NCBI RefSeq assembly: GCF_018729455.1
Contig: NZ_JAHHZF010000011.1
Location: 124,001-188,000, forward strand
Length of the DNA stretch: 64,000 nt
Direction: 5' to 3'
DNA from: Prosthecodimorpha staleyi
GTDB taxonomy: Bacteria > Pseudomonadota > Alphaproteobacteria > Rhizobiales > Ancalomicrobiaceae
The position numbers and the translations under genes are program-made. Of the stretch, positions 27,565 through 39,610 are shown piece by piece; position 1 is the first letter of the stretch; each line of letters opens with the position of its first letter. Under the pieces are notes generated by a model. The model saw only the letters and a program-made list of their open reading frames with translations. It made no database searches and was not told where the DNA came from.

Positions 27565-28743
27565 TCAGCCGCCCTTTCGCAGCCAGCGCATTAGCCTTTC
27601 GGTGGCTTCCGCTATGGCATCCGGGCTGCGTGCAAAGCAGAGGCGCAGATAACCCTCGCCGCCGGCCCCGAAGGCTCGACCGGGCGCGAGGCCGACGGCG
27701 ACCTCGTCGACCAGCCGATAGGCGAGCGCCTGGTCGTCCGGCTCGCCGTCGACCGCGAGGTAGAGATAGAAGGCGCCGGTCGGGCGGGCGAAACGGACCC
27801 GTCCCGTGCCGCCAAGCCCGTCGACCACCGTCCGCCGGCCGAGATCGGCACGCGCGATCTGTCGGGCCACGAAATCCTCGCCCTCGTCGAGCGCCACCAC
27901 GGCAGCCCGCTGGACGAAGGTCGGCACGCCCGAGGTCGAATACTGGACCAGGTTCTCGATCACCTGCCCGAGGCTGGGATCGGCCTCGATCCAGCCGATG
28001 CGCCACCCGGTCATGGCCCAGTTCTTGGAGAAGGTGTTGACGTAGAGGATGCGGTCTTCCGGTGCGGCGACATCGTGGAAGGACGGCGCGCGCACGGCGC
28101 CGTCATAAACGAAGCGCCCGTAGACCTCGTCGGACACGATCCACAGGCCGTGCCGGCGCGCCAACGCCAGAATCGCCGTCAGATCGGCCAGGCTCGCCGT
28201 CCAGCCGGTCGGATTGGACGGGCTGTTGACGAACAACGCCCGCGTCCGCGGCGTCACGGCGGCCTCGAGCCGGTCGAGGTCCAGCGTCCAGCCGTCGTTG
28301 CCGAGCGTCATCACGACATCGACCGCCTTGGCGCCGTGCACCTCGACGGCCGCCGCCGAGTTCGGCCATGCCGGCGTCGGCACGATCACCTCGTCGCCGT
28401 GACCGGCCACCATCGCGACGGCGATCTGGATCGCCTGCATGCCGGAGCCGACCACGAAGAAGCGCTCAGGATCATCGGCGATGCCGTAGTGGCGCGCATG
28501 GTAGCGCGCAAGCGCAGCGCGCAGGTCCGGAATGCCGCGCTGATAGGTATAGAAGGTCTCGCCCACCTTCAGCGACCGGTCGGCGGCCGCGCAGATGAAG
28601 TCCGGCGTCGGCAGGTCGCCCTCGCCGACCCACAGAGGGATAAGCCCCTCGCGATGGCGGCCGTAGTTGAAGACGCCGACGATGCCGCTTTCCGGCGCCT
28701 GACGCGCCTCGGAGCGGATGGCAGAACGGAAGTCGAGAGGCAT
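27565..28743 (-). CDS. class I/II PLP-dependent aminotransferase
   Basis: This 392-residue fold-type I aminotransferase shows the PLP lysine in NTFSKNWAMTGWRIGW, the NSPSNPTG motif, SDEVYGRFVYDG and a C-terminal LRLCFARSPDAI. It resembles the aspartate/alanine aminotransferase subfamily; the substrate cannot be read. The ATG at 28743 (MPLDFRSAI) gives a normal length. It stands downstream of mscL on the same strand, 205 nt away, and upstream of fixL with no obvious link. Confidence 0.88.
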   Translation of the reverse strand: MPLDFRSAIRSEARQAPESGIVGVFNYGRHREGLIPLWVGEGDLPTPDFICAAADRSLKVGETFYTYQRGIPDLRAALARYHARHYGIADDPERFFVVGSGMQAIQIAVAMVAGHGDEVIVPTPAWPNSAAAVEVHGAKAVDVVMTLGNDGWTLDLDRLEAAVTPRTRALFVNSPSNPTGWTASLADLTAILALARRHGLWIVSDEVYGRFVYDGAVRAPSFHDVAAPEDRILYVNTFSKNWAMTGWRIGWIEADPSLGQVIENLVQYSTSGVPTFVQRAAVVALDEGEDFVARQIARADLGRRTVVDGLGGTGRVRFARPTGAFYLYLAVDGEPDDQALAYRLVDEVAVGLAPGRAFGAGGEGYLRLCFARSPDAIAEATERLMRWLRKGG

Positions 28744-28948
28744 GGCGGGATCCGGCGCTGCGAAACGAGGCCGCCTCTTAGCATGGCAGCCCGGCGCCCG
28801 GCGATGAATTCCGGTGATCGGACCGATCAGGTCCGCTGGTGCGACCGCCCGAGCGACCCGCGCAGGCTCGGGTCGCCCGGGCGGACCGTTCTTCCCCAAC
28901 ATCGACCGCCGGGGCAGCGGCCGGCGGCCGCCCCGGCGGTCGGCAGGC

Positions 28949-29383
28949 TCACTTCGACTTCAGCAGATCCCGGATCTCTTCCAGGAGCACTTCCTGGCGG
29001 CTCGGCGCCGGCGGCGGCTTGGCGGCGGATTCTGCGGAATCCCGAGCCGAGACCCGGTTCACGGCCTTGACTACGATGAACAGGATCCAGGCGATGATGA
29101 TGAAGTTGATCGAGACGGTCAGGAACTTGCCGTAGCCGATGGTCGCGCCAAGTTCGCGCGCCTTGTCGTAGGTCGCCGGCGCCGCAACGCCCTCGGTCAG
29201 GCTGCGCAGCAGGATGAAGTAGTTGGTGAAATCGAGCCCGCCGGTCACCGCGCCGACGATCGGCATGAAGATGTCGTTGACCAGGCTGTCGACGATCTTG
29301 CCGAAGGCGGTGCCGATGATCACCGCCACGGCCAGTTCGACCACGTTGCCCTTCATCGCAAAGGCGCGAAATTCCTTCCACAT
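28949..29383 (-). CDS. mscL: large-conductance mechanosensitive channel MscL
   Basis: This 144-residue protein opens at high membrane tension to release solutes on osmotic downshock. The first helix has the diagnostic [33 protein letters not shown] motif start, a second helix lies near residues 85-108 ([21 protein letters not shown]), and a basic-acidic cytoplasmic helix ends the protein ([14 protein letters not shown]). The GGAGACGGG upstream of the ATG at 29383 serves as ribosome site. It is divergent from the hybrid kinase gene. Confidence 0.95.
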   Translation of the reverse strand: MWKEFRAFAMKGNVVELAVAVIIGTAFGKIVDSLVNDIFMPIVGAVTGGLDFTNYFILLRSLTEGVAAPATYDKARELGATIGYGKFLTVSINFIIIAWILFIVVKAVNRVSARDSAESAAKPPPAPSRQEVLLEEIRDLLKSK

Positions 29384-29562
29384 GATCCCGTCTCCCCGGA
29401 TCCGCCCGGCCGGCTGCGGCCGGGACCGGCATGATCGTACCCCCGCGACGGGCTCCAGACGAGAGTCTTGCCGGCCCGATGGACAGGTCGGTTGCAATAT
29501 GATCGAAATCAGCCAAGAGCAGATCGCCGCCCCCGAGCGATCGACAAGAAGCCGGAGCGGAG

Positions 29563-32500
29563 ATGCAGCAGGGTTGGATCGTCCTCGGCATCGCCCTCGC
29601 CTATATCGGGCTGCTGTTCGGCGTCGCACATTACGGCGATCTCGCCGGCCAGCGTTCGCGCCCGACCGGCGGCCGCCCCTACATCTACGCACTGTCGCTC
29701 GGCGTCTACTGCACCTCCTGGACCGTCTTCGGCTCGGTCGGCCTCGCCGCCTCGCGCGGGCTCGACTTCCTGACCATCTATGTCGGGCCGATGATCATGT
29801 TCCTCGGCGCCTATCCGCTGCTCAGGCGGGTCGTGCGGTTGGCCAAGTCGGAGCGGATCACCTCGATCGCCGACTTCATCGCCGCCCGCTACGGCAAGAA
29901 CCAGACCGTCGCGGTCGTGGTGACGCTGATCGCCTTCATCGGCATCGTCCCCTATATCGCACTGCAATTGAAGGCGGTTTCGCTCTCGGTCGAAACCGTG
30001 GTGGCGCATTTCGACATGGGCTCGGTCGCCGGCGGCGCGATCCCGCGGATGCCGGACGTCTCCCTCCTGGTCGCGCTCACCATGGCGGCCTTCGCCTGCC
30101 TGTTCGGCACCCGCCACATCGACGCGACCGAGCATCAGGAAGGCCTGATGCTGGCGGTCGCAGCCGAATCCATCGTCAAGCTGCTCGCCTTCTCGGCCGT
30201 CGGCATCTATGTCGTCTGGGGCCTGTTCGGCGGCCCGTCCGATTTCCTCGCCCGCACCGCGGACCTGCCGGGCGTGCATGCCATGTTCGAGCGCGACCTG
30301 TCCGGCGGCAGCTGGATCGTGATGTCGCTCTTGAGCTTCTTCGCCATCCTGCTTCTGCCGCGGATGTTCCACGTCACGGTGGTAGAGAACAATTCCGTTG
30401 ACGAACTGAAGACCGCGCGCTGGCTGTTCCCGGTCTATCTGATCGCCATCAACGTCTTCGTCATTCCGCTGGCCATGGCCGGCCACGCCCTGCTCGGCCC
30501 GCATGTCGATGTCGACAGCTTCGTGCTGCGCGTGCCGCTCGACGCCGGTTCGACGGTGTTCACCATCCTGGCCTTCATCGCCGGCCTGTCGGCCGCCACC
30601 GCCATGGTGATCGTCGCCTCCGTGGCGCTCGGCATCATGGTCTGCAACGAGCTCGTGGTTCCGGTGCTGATCCGGCACGGCAGCCTCGGCGACGAGAAGG
30701 AGGACATGGGCCTCCAACTGCTGGTCGTGCGCCGCATCGCCATCTTCTGCATCCTGCTGCTCGCCTATGCCTACTACCGCACCGTCGCCGACAGCGCCGC
30801 GCTGGCCGAGATCGGCCTGCTCGCCTTCGCAGCCATCGCCCAGTTCGCGCCGGCCTTCTTCGGCGGCCTGTTGTGGCGGCGGGCGACGGCGCGCGGCGCC
30901 ATCGCCGGCATGCTCGCCGGCTTCGGCATCTGGTTCTACACCCTGCTTCTGCCGGCCTTCGTCGATGCCGGCATCGGCCCACATTCGCTTCTGACCGACG
31001 GCCCCTTCGGCATCTGGCTCTTGCGGCCGCAGGCGCTGTTCGCCTTCTCGTTCGACCCGCTGTCGCACGGCGTCTTCTGGTCGCTGGTGGTCAATGTCGC
31101 CGCCTATGTGGCGGTTTCGCTGACCCGCGCGCCGGAGGCGATCGAGCGGCTGCAGGCCAACATCTTCGTCCCCTCCGACCGGCCGCCCGCTCCCGCGCTG
31201 CGGCTCTGGCGCACCGCCGTCACGGTCGACGATCTGCGCAAGACCGTGTCGCGCTATCTCGGCGAGGAGCGCACGCATGCCGCCTTCGACGACTACGGCC
31301 GCTCGCGCAACATGGTGCTGAACCCGGCCGCGCAGGCCGACATGTATCTCCTGCGCCTGTCCGAACAGCTGCTCGCCTCAGCGATCGGCGCGGCCTCGTC
31401 GCGCCTCGTCCTGTCGCTCCTGGTCAAGCGGCGCGACCCGAGCGCCAAGGCGGCGATGAAGCTGCTCGACGACGCCTCGGCGGCGATCCAGTACAACCGC
31501 GACCTGCTGCAGACCGCCCTCGATCAGGTGCGCCAGGGCATCTCGGTGTTCGACCGCGAATTGCGCCTGATCTGCTGGAACCGGCAGTTCCGGCAGGTGC
31601 TCGACCTCTCGCCCGACCTGACCCAGGTCGGCACCTCGCTGGCCGCCCTGGTGCGCGACCGCGCCGAGCGGGGCGAGTTCGGCGCCGGCAATCCGGACCG
31701 GATCGTCAAGGACCGGATCGACAAGCTGGTCGTCCGGATGGAAACCTATCAGGAGAAGATGGTCTCGTCCGGCCGGGTGCTCGAAGTTCGCACCAGCCCG
31801 ATGCCCGACGGCGGCATCGTCACCACCTGGACCGACATCACCGAACGGGTCGCCGCCGCCGAGGAACTGGCCCGCGCCAACGAGAGCCTGGAACGGCGCG
31901 TGCGCGAGCGGACCGAGGAACTGACCCGGCTCAACGAGGCGCTGCAGATCGCCAAGAGCGCCGCCGACGAGGCCAATCTCGGCAAGACCAAGTTTCTCGC
32001 CGCCGCCGGCCACGACATCCTGCAGCCGCTCAACGCGGCGCGCCTCTACGTCACCAGCCTGGTCGAAAAATCCGAAGGCACGACCTTCAACGACCTCGCC
32101 GCCAATGTCGGGCTTTCGCTCGATGCGGTCGAGGAGATCATCGGCGCGCTTCTGGACATCTCCCGGCTCGATACCGGCGCCCTGAAGCCGGAATTCGGCG
32201 TCTTCCGGCTCGACGAGATCCTGAAGCCGCTGAAGGTCGATTTCGAGCCGATCGCGCGCGAGAAGGGGCTCGAATTCCGCATCCTGCCGTCCAGCCTAAC
32301 GGTGCGTTCGGATCGCCGGCTGCTCAGGCGGCTGGTGCAGAACCTGATCTCCAACGCGATCAAATACACCCCGTCCGGCCGAATCCTGGTCGGTTGCCGG
32401 CGCCGGCGCGGCAAGGTGGTGATCGAGGTGTTCGACACCGGGCTCGGCATCCCGACGTCGAAGCGCAAGGTGATCTTCCAGGAATTCCAGCGTCTGGAAC

Positions 32501-33081
32501 AGGGCGCGCGCGTGGCCCGCGGGCTCGGCCTCGGGCTGTCGATCGTCGAACGCATCGGTCGCGTTCTGGCCCACCCGATCGGCCTCGATTCGACGCCGGG
32601 GCGCGGCTCGCGCTTCTGGGTCGAACTGCCGATCGCGGCGGCGATTCCGGTCGCCGAACCGGAGGGCGGGCAGCTCCGCCTCGTTCCCGGCCGTCTCGAC
32701 GGCATGATCGCGCTCTGTCTCGACAATGACGACGCGATCCTGGACGGGATGGGACGCCTGCTGGAAGGTTGGGGCGCCACCGTCATCACCGCGCGTGACC
32801 AGCGCGAGGCCGCGGCCAAGATCGCCGAGCTCGGCCGGAGCCCGGAGGTCCTTCTGGTCGACTATCATCTCGATGACGGCACCGGCATCGACGCGGTCGT
32901 CCAATTGCGCTGGCGCTTCGGTGCCGATATTCCGGCCGTCCTGATCACCGCCGACCGCACGCCGCAGGTGCGCGAGGCGGCGCGCGAGAAGTCGATCCAC
33001 GTCCTCAACAAGCCGCTCAAGCCAGCCGCCCTCAGGGCCCTGATCGGACAGTGGCGCCAGCAGAGGCAGGCGGCCGAGTGA
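29563..33081 (+). CDS. hybrid histidine kinase with SSS-transporter sensory domain
   Basis: This 1172-residue protein begins with about twelve membrane helices of sodium:solute-symporter type (residues 1 to about 540; [14 protein letters not shown]-like segment near 105), followed by a PAS domain (about 655-760, [20 protein letters not shown]), a coiled coil, a histidine kinase with His817 in [16 protein letters not shown], an ATPase domain ([17 protein letters not shown]) and a C-terminal receiver with Asp1100 in [10 protein letters not shown]. Such kinases sense or transport a small solute and usually pair with a NarL-type regulator, as found convergently at 35.9 kb. Its stop overlaps the next gene by 4 nt (GTGA). 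Confidence 0.92.
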   Translation: MQQGWIVLGIALAYIGLLFGVAHYGDLAGQRSRPTGGRPYIYALSLGVYCTSWTVFGSVGLAASRGLDFLTIYVGPMIMFLGAYPLLRRVVRLAKSERITSIADFIAARYGKNQTVAVVVTLIAFIGIVPYIALQLKAVSLSVETVVAHFDMGSVAGGAIPRMPDVSLLVALTMAAFACLFGTRHIDATEHQEGLMLAVAAESIVKLLAFSAVGIYVVWGLFGGPSDFLARTADLPGVHAMFERDLSGGSWIVMSLLSFFAILLLPRMFHVTVVENNSVDELKTARWLFPVYLIAINVFVIPLAMAGHALLGPHVDVDSFVLRVPLDAGSTVFTILAFIAGLSAATAMVIVASVALGIMVCNELVVPVLIRHGSLGDEKEDMGLQLLVVRRIAIFCILLLAYAYYRTVADSAALAEIGLLAFAAIAQFAPAFFGGLLWRRATARGAIAGMLAGFGIWFYTLLLPAFVDAGIGPHSLLTDGPFGIWLLRPQALFAFSFDPLSHGVFWSLVVNVAAYVAVSLTRAPEAIERLQANIFVPSDRPPAPALRLWRTAVTVDDLRKTVSRYLGEERTHAAFDDYGRSRNMVLNPAAQADMYLLRLSEQLLASAIGAASSRLVLSLLVKRRDPSAKAAMKLLDDASAAIQYNRDLLQTALDQVRQGISVFDRELRLICWNRQFRQVLDLSPDLTQVGTSLAALVRDRAERGEFGAGNPDRIVKDRIDKLVVRMETYQEKMVSSGRVLEVRTSPMPDGGIVTTWTDITERVAAAEELARANESLERRVRERTEELTRLNEALQIAKSAADEANLGKTKFLAAAGHDILQPLNAARLYVTSLVEKSEGTTFNDLAANVGLSLDAVEEIIGALLDISRLDTGALKPEFGVFRLDEILKPLKVDFEPIAREKGLEFRILPSSLTVRSDRRLLRRLVQNLISNAIKYTPSGRILVGCRRRRGKVVIEVFDTGLGIPTSKRKVIFQEFQRLEQGARVARGLGLGLSIVERIGRVLAHPIGLDSTPGRGSRFWVELPIAAAIPVAEPEGGQLRLVPGRLDGMIALCLDNDDAILDGMGRLLEGWGATVITARDQREAAAKIAELGRSPEVLLVDYHLDDGTGIDAVVQLRWRFGADIPAVLITADRTPQVREAAREKSIHVLNKPLKPAALRALIGQWRQQRQAAE

Positions 33082-35198
33082 CGATTGCGCAACCGGATGG
33101 GCTCGCCGTGAACACGCGCTGCCGGACTGCGCTCGACTATGCCGGGATGATCCGGCGCGGGGAACCGTTCCATTTCGTCAAGATCAATCACGGCTTCTGG
33201 GAGCGCTATGCCCTCGCCCGCGACCATCGGGCCTTGCGCGGCCTGGACCGCTTCGATGCGCTGAGCGCGAGCGAAAAGGCCGACGACGCGGCCTTCCTGG
33301 CGGAGTTCAAGGCGCAGCTCCAAGCCCTGCCGGCGGCCGATCCGCCGATCGACTTCGGCGTGAGCCTGGACAACTGGCCCGGCTCCGGCCGCGAGGCGCC
33401 GACGCCGCATTTTCCGGCCGAGATCCTCGCGCCGATCGTCGCCGAATTCGTCCCCGCGCGGGCATTGACGGCGGATGCGCAGGTCTGGCGCCGCGCCGTC
33501 TTCGACGGGACCCTGGCGGCCTTCGTCGACGCGCTCAGAAGCCGCAAGGTGGTGGTCGTCGGCCCGCCATGGCTCGCGCATTTCGGCGCCTTCGCGCGTC
33601 TTCCCGACTGCCGGTTCGAGCCCATCCCGGCAACAGCCGCCCTGTCCGAACGTCATGCGATCCTGGAGCGGATCGCCGCCGCGCATCGTGCCGAGGAGGC
33701 GCCGGTCTATCTGATCCAGGCCGGGTACGTCTCCGCCTGGCTCGGCCCGCGCATCGCCCAAACCCTCGCCGGCTCGACCGTCGTCGATCTCGGCGCCTCG
33801 CTCGATCTCTGCCATATCCCCAAGGCCACGCGCTGGCGCTGGGCGCAGCACCGCCGCATGGAGGTCGCCGACACGATCCTGTCGATCAATCCCGATTGGC
33901 CGGCGGATCCGCGCGCCGCCCCCGGTCTGGCGCCCGAGGCGGCGGCGGAGCTCTGGGAGGAATTCACGACCGGCCGGCTCGCCGGGCTGTGGCGGCGGGT
34001 CGGCATCGGCCGCCCGGACACCCGGTCGAGCCTGCTCGACCGGCCCGACCTGGGCGCCAGGCATGTGCGCTTCGTCGAGGCGAAGCGGCCGGACTGGGGC
34101 CGCATCGCCGCCTTCGCCGCACTCTCCGAGACGGCCGGCATGTGGGCCAATGCCGGTCCTGTGGTGGCGGCCCTGGAGCGCGAGTTGGCGCGCCTGCTGA
34201 AGATCGGTCGGGGCCGCACGGTCGTGGCGGCAGCCTCCGGGACTGCGGCGACCTACGCGCTGGCGGGCCTGTCGGCCGTCGCCCTCGGACGCAATCCGCG
34301 CTGGGTGGCCTCGGCCTATGGGTTCCTGTCGAGCGGGATCGGCCCACTCTCGGACACGATCTTCGTGGATTGCGACGCATCCGGCATGATCGACCTGGCC
34401 GCCGTGGCGGCCCTGCCGGAGGCGGACTGGGACGGGCTGATCGCCACCAATGCGTTCGGACTTCAGGAGACCATGGCGCCGGTCATCGCCTTTTGCAGGG
34501 CGCGCGGCAAGCGGCTGATCGTCGATTCCGCGCAGGGCTTTCTGGGGATCGAGCGCGACGCGCCCGAACACCAGGCCGACGAGATCGTCAGCCTGCACGC
34601 CACCAAGCCGATCGGAACCGGCGAAGGCGGCTTCGCCATCGTGTCCGAAGAGGACGCGCCGCGCCTGCGCGCGCTGTTGAATTTCGGCGTCGGGCTCGAC
34701 CCGGTCGCAAGGTCCTATGCGGCGAACGGAAAGATGTCCGAGATCGCCGCGGCGGCGGCGCTGGAGCGGCTGGAGAGGTTGCCGTCCTGGCGGCCGCTCT
34801 ATGTATCCCAACGCGAAAGGATGGAGCTGATCGTCGGCCATCTGGGTCTGCGGCCGCTCGGGCGCCCGCCCGCCCGGTCGGTTCTGGCCAGCCTGCCGGT
34901 CCTGATGCCGGCCGCGTACCGGTCCGAGGATCTGCCGCCGGCCCGCTTCGATTGCGGCCGCTACTACCGGCCGCTGTCGCCGGATGCGCCGGTCGCCGCC
35001 TCGATCTACCGGCGCATGCTCAACCTGCCGTGCCATCCGGGCATGGCCGCGATCTCGAACGAAGAGATCCGCAGCCTGCTGACGGTTGTGGCCGGCGAGG
35101 TCGGGGCCGGGACGCCCGAGGACATCCAGGCGCTGCGGCGCCGGAAGCGCAGGACTCCAAGAAAACCGTGGTGGCTGGCATGGCGCCGACGATCGTGA
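33078..35198 (+). CDS. fusion: possible GT-D-like glycosyltransferase domain plus DegT/DnrJ/EryC1/StrS aminotransferase
   Basis: This protein of about 706 residues joins two domains. The C-terminal half (about 330-650) is a DegT/StrS sugar aminotransferase with the PLP lysine Lys510 in SLHATKPIGTGEGGF, and DSAQGFLGIERDAP and ATNAFGLQETMAP motifs. The N-terminal 280 residues (GEPFHFVKINHGFWERYALA, RKVVVVGPPWLAHF, STVVDLGASLDLC) look like a Rossmann-type domain, possibly of the GT-D fold; this is a weak assignment. The GTG start at 33078 overlaps the kinase stop; a GTG at 33051 is an alternative. The C-terminus is strongly basic and overlaps the next gene by 19 nt. A sugar-nucleotide or glycan modification role is inferred. 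Confidence 0.72.
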   Translation: MTIAQPDGLAVNTRCRTALDYAGMIRRGEPFHFVKINHGFWERYALARDHRALRGLDRFDALSASEKADDAAFLAEFKAQLQALPAADPPIDFGVSLDNWPGSGREAPTPHFPAEILAPIVAEFVPARALTADAQVWRRAVFDGTLAAFVDALRSRKVVVVGPPWLAHFGAFARLPDCRFEPIPATAALSERHAILERIAAAHRAEEAPVYLIQAGYVSAWLGPRIAQTLAGSTVVDLGASLDLCHIPKATRWRWAQHRRMEVADTILSINPDWPADPRAAPGLAPEAAAELWEEFTTGRLAGLWRRVGIGRPDTRSSLLDRPDLGARHVRFVEAKRPDWGRIAAFAALSETAGMWANAGPVVAALERELARLLKIGRGRTVVAAASGTAATYALAGLSAVALGRNPRWVASAYGFLSSGIGPLSDTIFVDCDASGMIDLAAVAALPEADWDGLIATNAFGLQETMAPVIAFCRARGKRLIVDSAQGFLGIERDAPEHQADEIVSLHATKPIGTGEGGFAIVSEEDAPRLRALLNFGVGLDPVARSYAANGKMSEIAAAAALERLERLPSWRPLYVSQRERMELIVGHLGLRPLGRPPARSVLASLPVLMPAAYRSEDLPPARFDCGRYYRPLSPDAPVAASIYRRMLNLPCHPGMAAISNEEIRSLLTVVAGEVGAGTPEDIQALRRRKRRTPRKPWWLAWRRRS

Positions 35199-35866
35199 TC
35201 TACGGCTGCGGCGCGCTCGCCGCCGTCATGCGGGCGTGCCTCGCCGCGGAGGGACGGGCGGTCGCGGCCTTCACGGTCGAGGCCGGGTACCGTCAGTCGG
35301 AGCGGTTCGACGGATTGCCCCTGGTCGACTTTTCGGATGCCGGCGAACGGTTCCTGCCCGCCGAGACCGACCTGATCATCCCGATCGGCCCCCATGGCGA
35401 CGGCAGCGGACCCAACGCGGTCCGCCGCAGGCTCGTCGCCGAAGCGGCGGCACGCGGGTTCCGCCTGCCGGGCTTCCGGGCCTCCGGGGCGCGAATCGCC
35501 TTGCCGGCGGGCGCGGACGATCCGCCGGGAGACAACCGCATTCTTTTCGACGGGGTGTCGGTGCAGCCCTTTGCCACCCTCGGCGCCAATGCGATCCTGC
35601 GCCACGGCGTGCAGGTTTCCCACCACGTCGCCGTCGAGGCGGATTGCTTCGTCGCCACCGGCGCGGTCCTGGGCGGCGGGTGCCGGATCGGACGCGGCAG
35701 TTTCGTGGGGCTGAACGCCACCGTCCGCGACGGGATCGCGATCGCGCCCGGCTGCGTGATCGGGGCCGGCGCGGTCGTGGTGGCGGATACGGAACCGGAC
35801 GGCATCTACGCAGGCGTCCCGGCACGCCGCCTGTCCCGCCCGGCCCATACGGTCACGACCCCCTAG
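35180..35866 (+). CDS. PglD/NeuD-like sugar acyltransferase
   Basis: This 228-residue protein has an N-terminal Rossmann-like segment (TIVIYGCGALAAVMRACLAAEG) and a left-handed beta-helix of hexapeptide repeats (VQPFATLGANAILRHGVQVSHHV, then FVATGAVLGGGCRIGRGSFVG and IAPGCVIGAGAVVVADTE), ending GIYAGVPARRL. PglD, NeuD and PerB relatives acetylate an amino group placed on a sugar nucleotide by a DegT-type aminotransferase, which is encoded in the overlapping gene upstream. GTG codons at 35168 and 35171 are alternative starts. Confidence 0.82.
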   Translation: MAPTIVIYGCGALAAVMRACLAAEGRAVAAFTVEAGYRQSERFDGLPLVDFSDAGERFLPAETDLIIPIGPHGDGSGPNAVRRRLVAEAAARGFRLPGFRASGARIALPAGADDPPGDNRILFDGVSVQPFATLGANAILRHGVQVSHHVAVEADCFVATGAVLGGGCRIGRGSFVGLNATVRDGIAIAPGCVIGAGAVVVADTEPDGIYAGVPARRLSRPAHTVTTP

Positions 35867-35884
35867 ACAGTCACGATCCCGTAG

Positions 35885-37906
<2,022 letters not shown>

Positions 37907-37977
37907 CGGGGAGCCGTCCAACGGGGCGACGCCATCGCACGGTGGGCAGCGCGGCGGGCGCCGCCAGCCGGAAGGGT

Positions 37978-38316
37978 CTATCGGGTGGGCGGCGCGGCGG
38001 ACGCCGCCAGCCGCCGGGCGATCGACGGCGCCCGCCAGGCGACCCAACCCAGCGTGGCGAGATTGCCGAGCACAAACAGCGCCACCACGAAAGCCAGCAC
38101 CACGCCGACGCGCCGCTCGAAGGCGGCGACCAGACCGGTCGTGACGACGAAGCCGAGATAGAGGTCGATCAGCGCGACCAGCCCCCAGGGATCGGCCGCC
38201 ACCGTCGCGAAGGAGGCGAAGAGATCGGCGCGGCGGCTCGCCCACACGATCACGCCGGCAAAGACCGCGGCGGCAGCGAGGGCGGCAAGGCGGATCAGGG
38301 TCGCGGGCAGCGGCAT
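37978..38316 (-). CDS. DUF1475-like membrane protein
   Basis: This 112-residue protein has three predicted membrane helices and the segment WASRRADLFASFATVAADPWGLVALIDLYLGFVV, which resembles DUF1475 proteins of unknown function. The ATG at 38316 (MPLPATLIRL) opens the first helix; a longer frame upstream is charged and low in complexity. It follows the yjbQ gene by 81 nt on the same strand. Confidence 0.6.
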   Translation of the reverse strand: MPLPATLIRLAALAAAAVFAGVIVWASRRADLFASFATVAADPWGLVALIDLYLGFVVTTGLVAAFERRVGVVLAFVVALFVLGNLATLGWVAWRAPSIARRLAASAAPPTR

Positions 38317-38397
38317 CGGAACTGTCTCCTCCGCCCGTCTACGCGCCGGCGTACCGGTCGGTTCAATCGCGGCCCCGCGCCGTCCGGCCATGCCCCG

Positions 38398-38877
38398 TCA
38401 CCGGCCGAGATAGTGCATCGTCACCTCGCGCCGGTGCGGCCGGGTTCGGTGCTCGAGAAGATAGATCGCCTGCCAGGTGCCCAGATCGGCGCGGCCGCCG
38501 ATCACCGGCACGGCCAGCGACACCCCGGTCAGCACCGCCTTGGCATGAGCCGGCATGTCGTCCGCGCCCTCCATGGCGTGCCGATAGTCGCGGTCCGCCG
38601 GCGCGAAACGGTCGAGCAGGCCGGCAAGATCGGCCAGCACGTCCGGATCGGTGTTCTCCTGGACGGTCAGCGACGCGGAGGTGTGGCGAAGGAACAGCGT
38701 GACGAGACCGTCGGCCGCCCCGATCGAGGCCAGCCACTCCGAGACCGCCGCCGTCAGGTCGACGGCATCGCGCCCGCGGGTCGGCACGGCGAGGCGGGCG
38801 AGCGCCTGTCTCCCGACCGCCTCAGGACCGGCAAGATCGCTCCGAGCGATGCCGTTCTGCCATGATGCTGCCCGCAT
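38398..38877 (-). CDS. yjbQ: YjbQ/UPF0047-family protein
   Basis: This 159-residue cytoplasmic protein carries the UPF0047 signature: LVTLFLRHTSASLTVQENTDPDVL, the acidic-histidine stretch DYRHAMEGADDMPAHAKAVLTG, and a C-terminal LGTWQAIYLLEHRTRPHRR. Relatives have been reported to have thiamine-phosphate-synthase-like activity. Length is normal. It is divergent from the FHA genes. Confidence 0.88.
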   Translation of the reverse strand: MRAASWQNGIARSDLAGPEAVGRQALARLAVPTRGRDAVDLTAAVSEWLASIGAADGLVTLFLRHTSASLTVQENTDPDVLADLAGLLDRFAPADRDYRHAMEGADDMPAHAKAVLTGVSLAVPVIGGRADLGTWQAIYLLEHRTRPHRREVTMHYLGR

Positions 38878-39027
38878 CCTGCCCTTCTCCTCCGTTTTGG
38901 GGCCTCGACGCCGGCACCGGCCACCCCAGCCGGCGCGCCGTCATCGATGAGGCGTCCGTCGCCATTGAATAGTGCCGCGCGCTCCGACAAGATACGGACG
39001 ACTGCGAAGCCCAGGAGTTCTGGCCCC

Positions 39028-39531
39028 ATGCTCGATTGGATCGCGACGGCCGGCGTGCAACTGGCGGTCCTCGTGCTCATCGTCGTCGCGGTCGGCATCG
39101 GCATCGCCGCGACGGTTAAGCGGGAGCGCGAGGCGGCCGCCCTGGCGCGCGCCGCGGCCGGCGCCGTACCCTCGGCCCCGCAGCCGATCATCACCAAGCA
39201 GGCGCCCCCGAAGGTCGCGCTCGCGGTGCTGGAATTCGAGGACGACCCGGGCGTGGTCGCGATCGACCAGCCGCGCGTGACGATCGGCCGGCATTCCGAC
39301 GACGACATCCGCGTCAAGGACGTGACCGTCTCGCGCCATCACGCCGTCCTGCAGATGAACGCGCAGGGCCTGTTCGAGATCCACAACCAGACCGCCGGAC
39401 GCTCGGAGCCCAACCCGCTGCTGGTCAACGGCGTCTATCGCGAGCATGCCGAACTGGCCGACGGCGACCTGGTCACCATCGGCGGCGTCACCTTCCGGTT
39501 CCGGCGCGAGGGGGCCCGCACGGCGGCCTGA
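39028..39531 (+). CDS. membrane-anchored FHA-domain protein
   Basis: This 167-residue protein has one N-terminal membrane helix (about residues 9-29) and a C-terminal forkhead-associated domain that binds phosphothreonine. The key residues are visible: Arg88 in VTIGRHSDDD, then Ser102 and His105 in VTVSRHHAVLQM. The domain should face the cytoplasm. A second FHA gene follows 79 nt later. The ATG at 39028 has AGGAG upstream. No Ser/Thr kinase is in this window, so its ligand protein is encoded elsewhere. Confidence 0.85.
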   Translation: MLDWIATAGVQLAVLVLIVVAVGIGIAATVKREREAAALARAAAGAVPSAPQPIITKQAPPKVALAVLEFEDDPGVVAIDQPRVTIGRHSDDDIRVKDVTVSRHHAVLQMNAQGLFEIHNQTAGRSEPNPLLVNGVYREHAELADGDLVTIGGVTFRFRREGARTAA

Positions 39532-39610
39532 TCGAGCCTCCGGCCGGACCGTGCGGCCTCATCCATTCCGGCGGCCCGATCGGCCGCATCGTTCATTCGA
39601 GGACTTTGCC

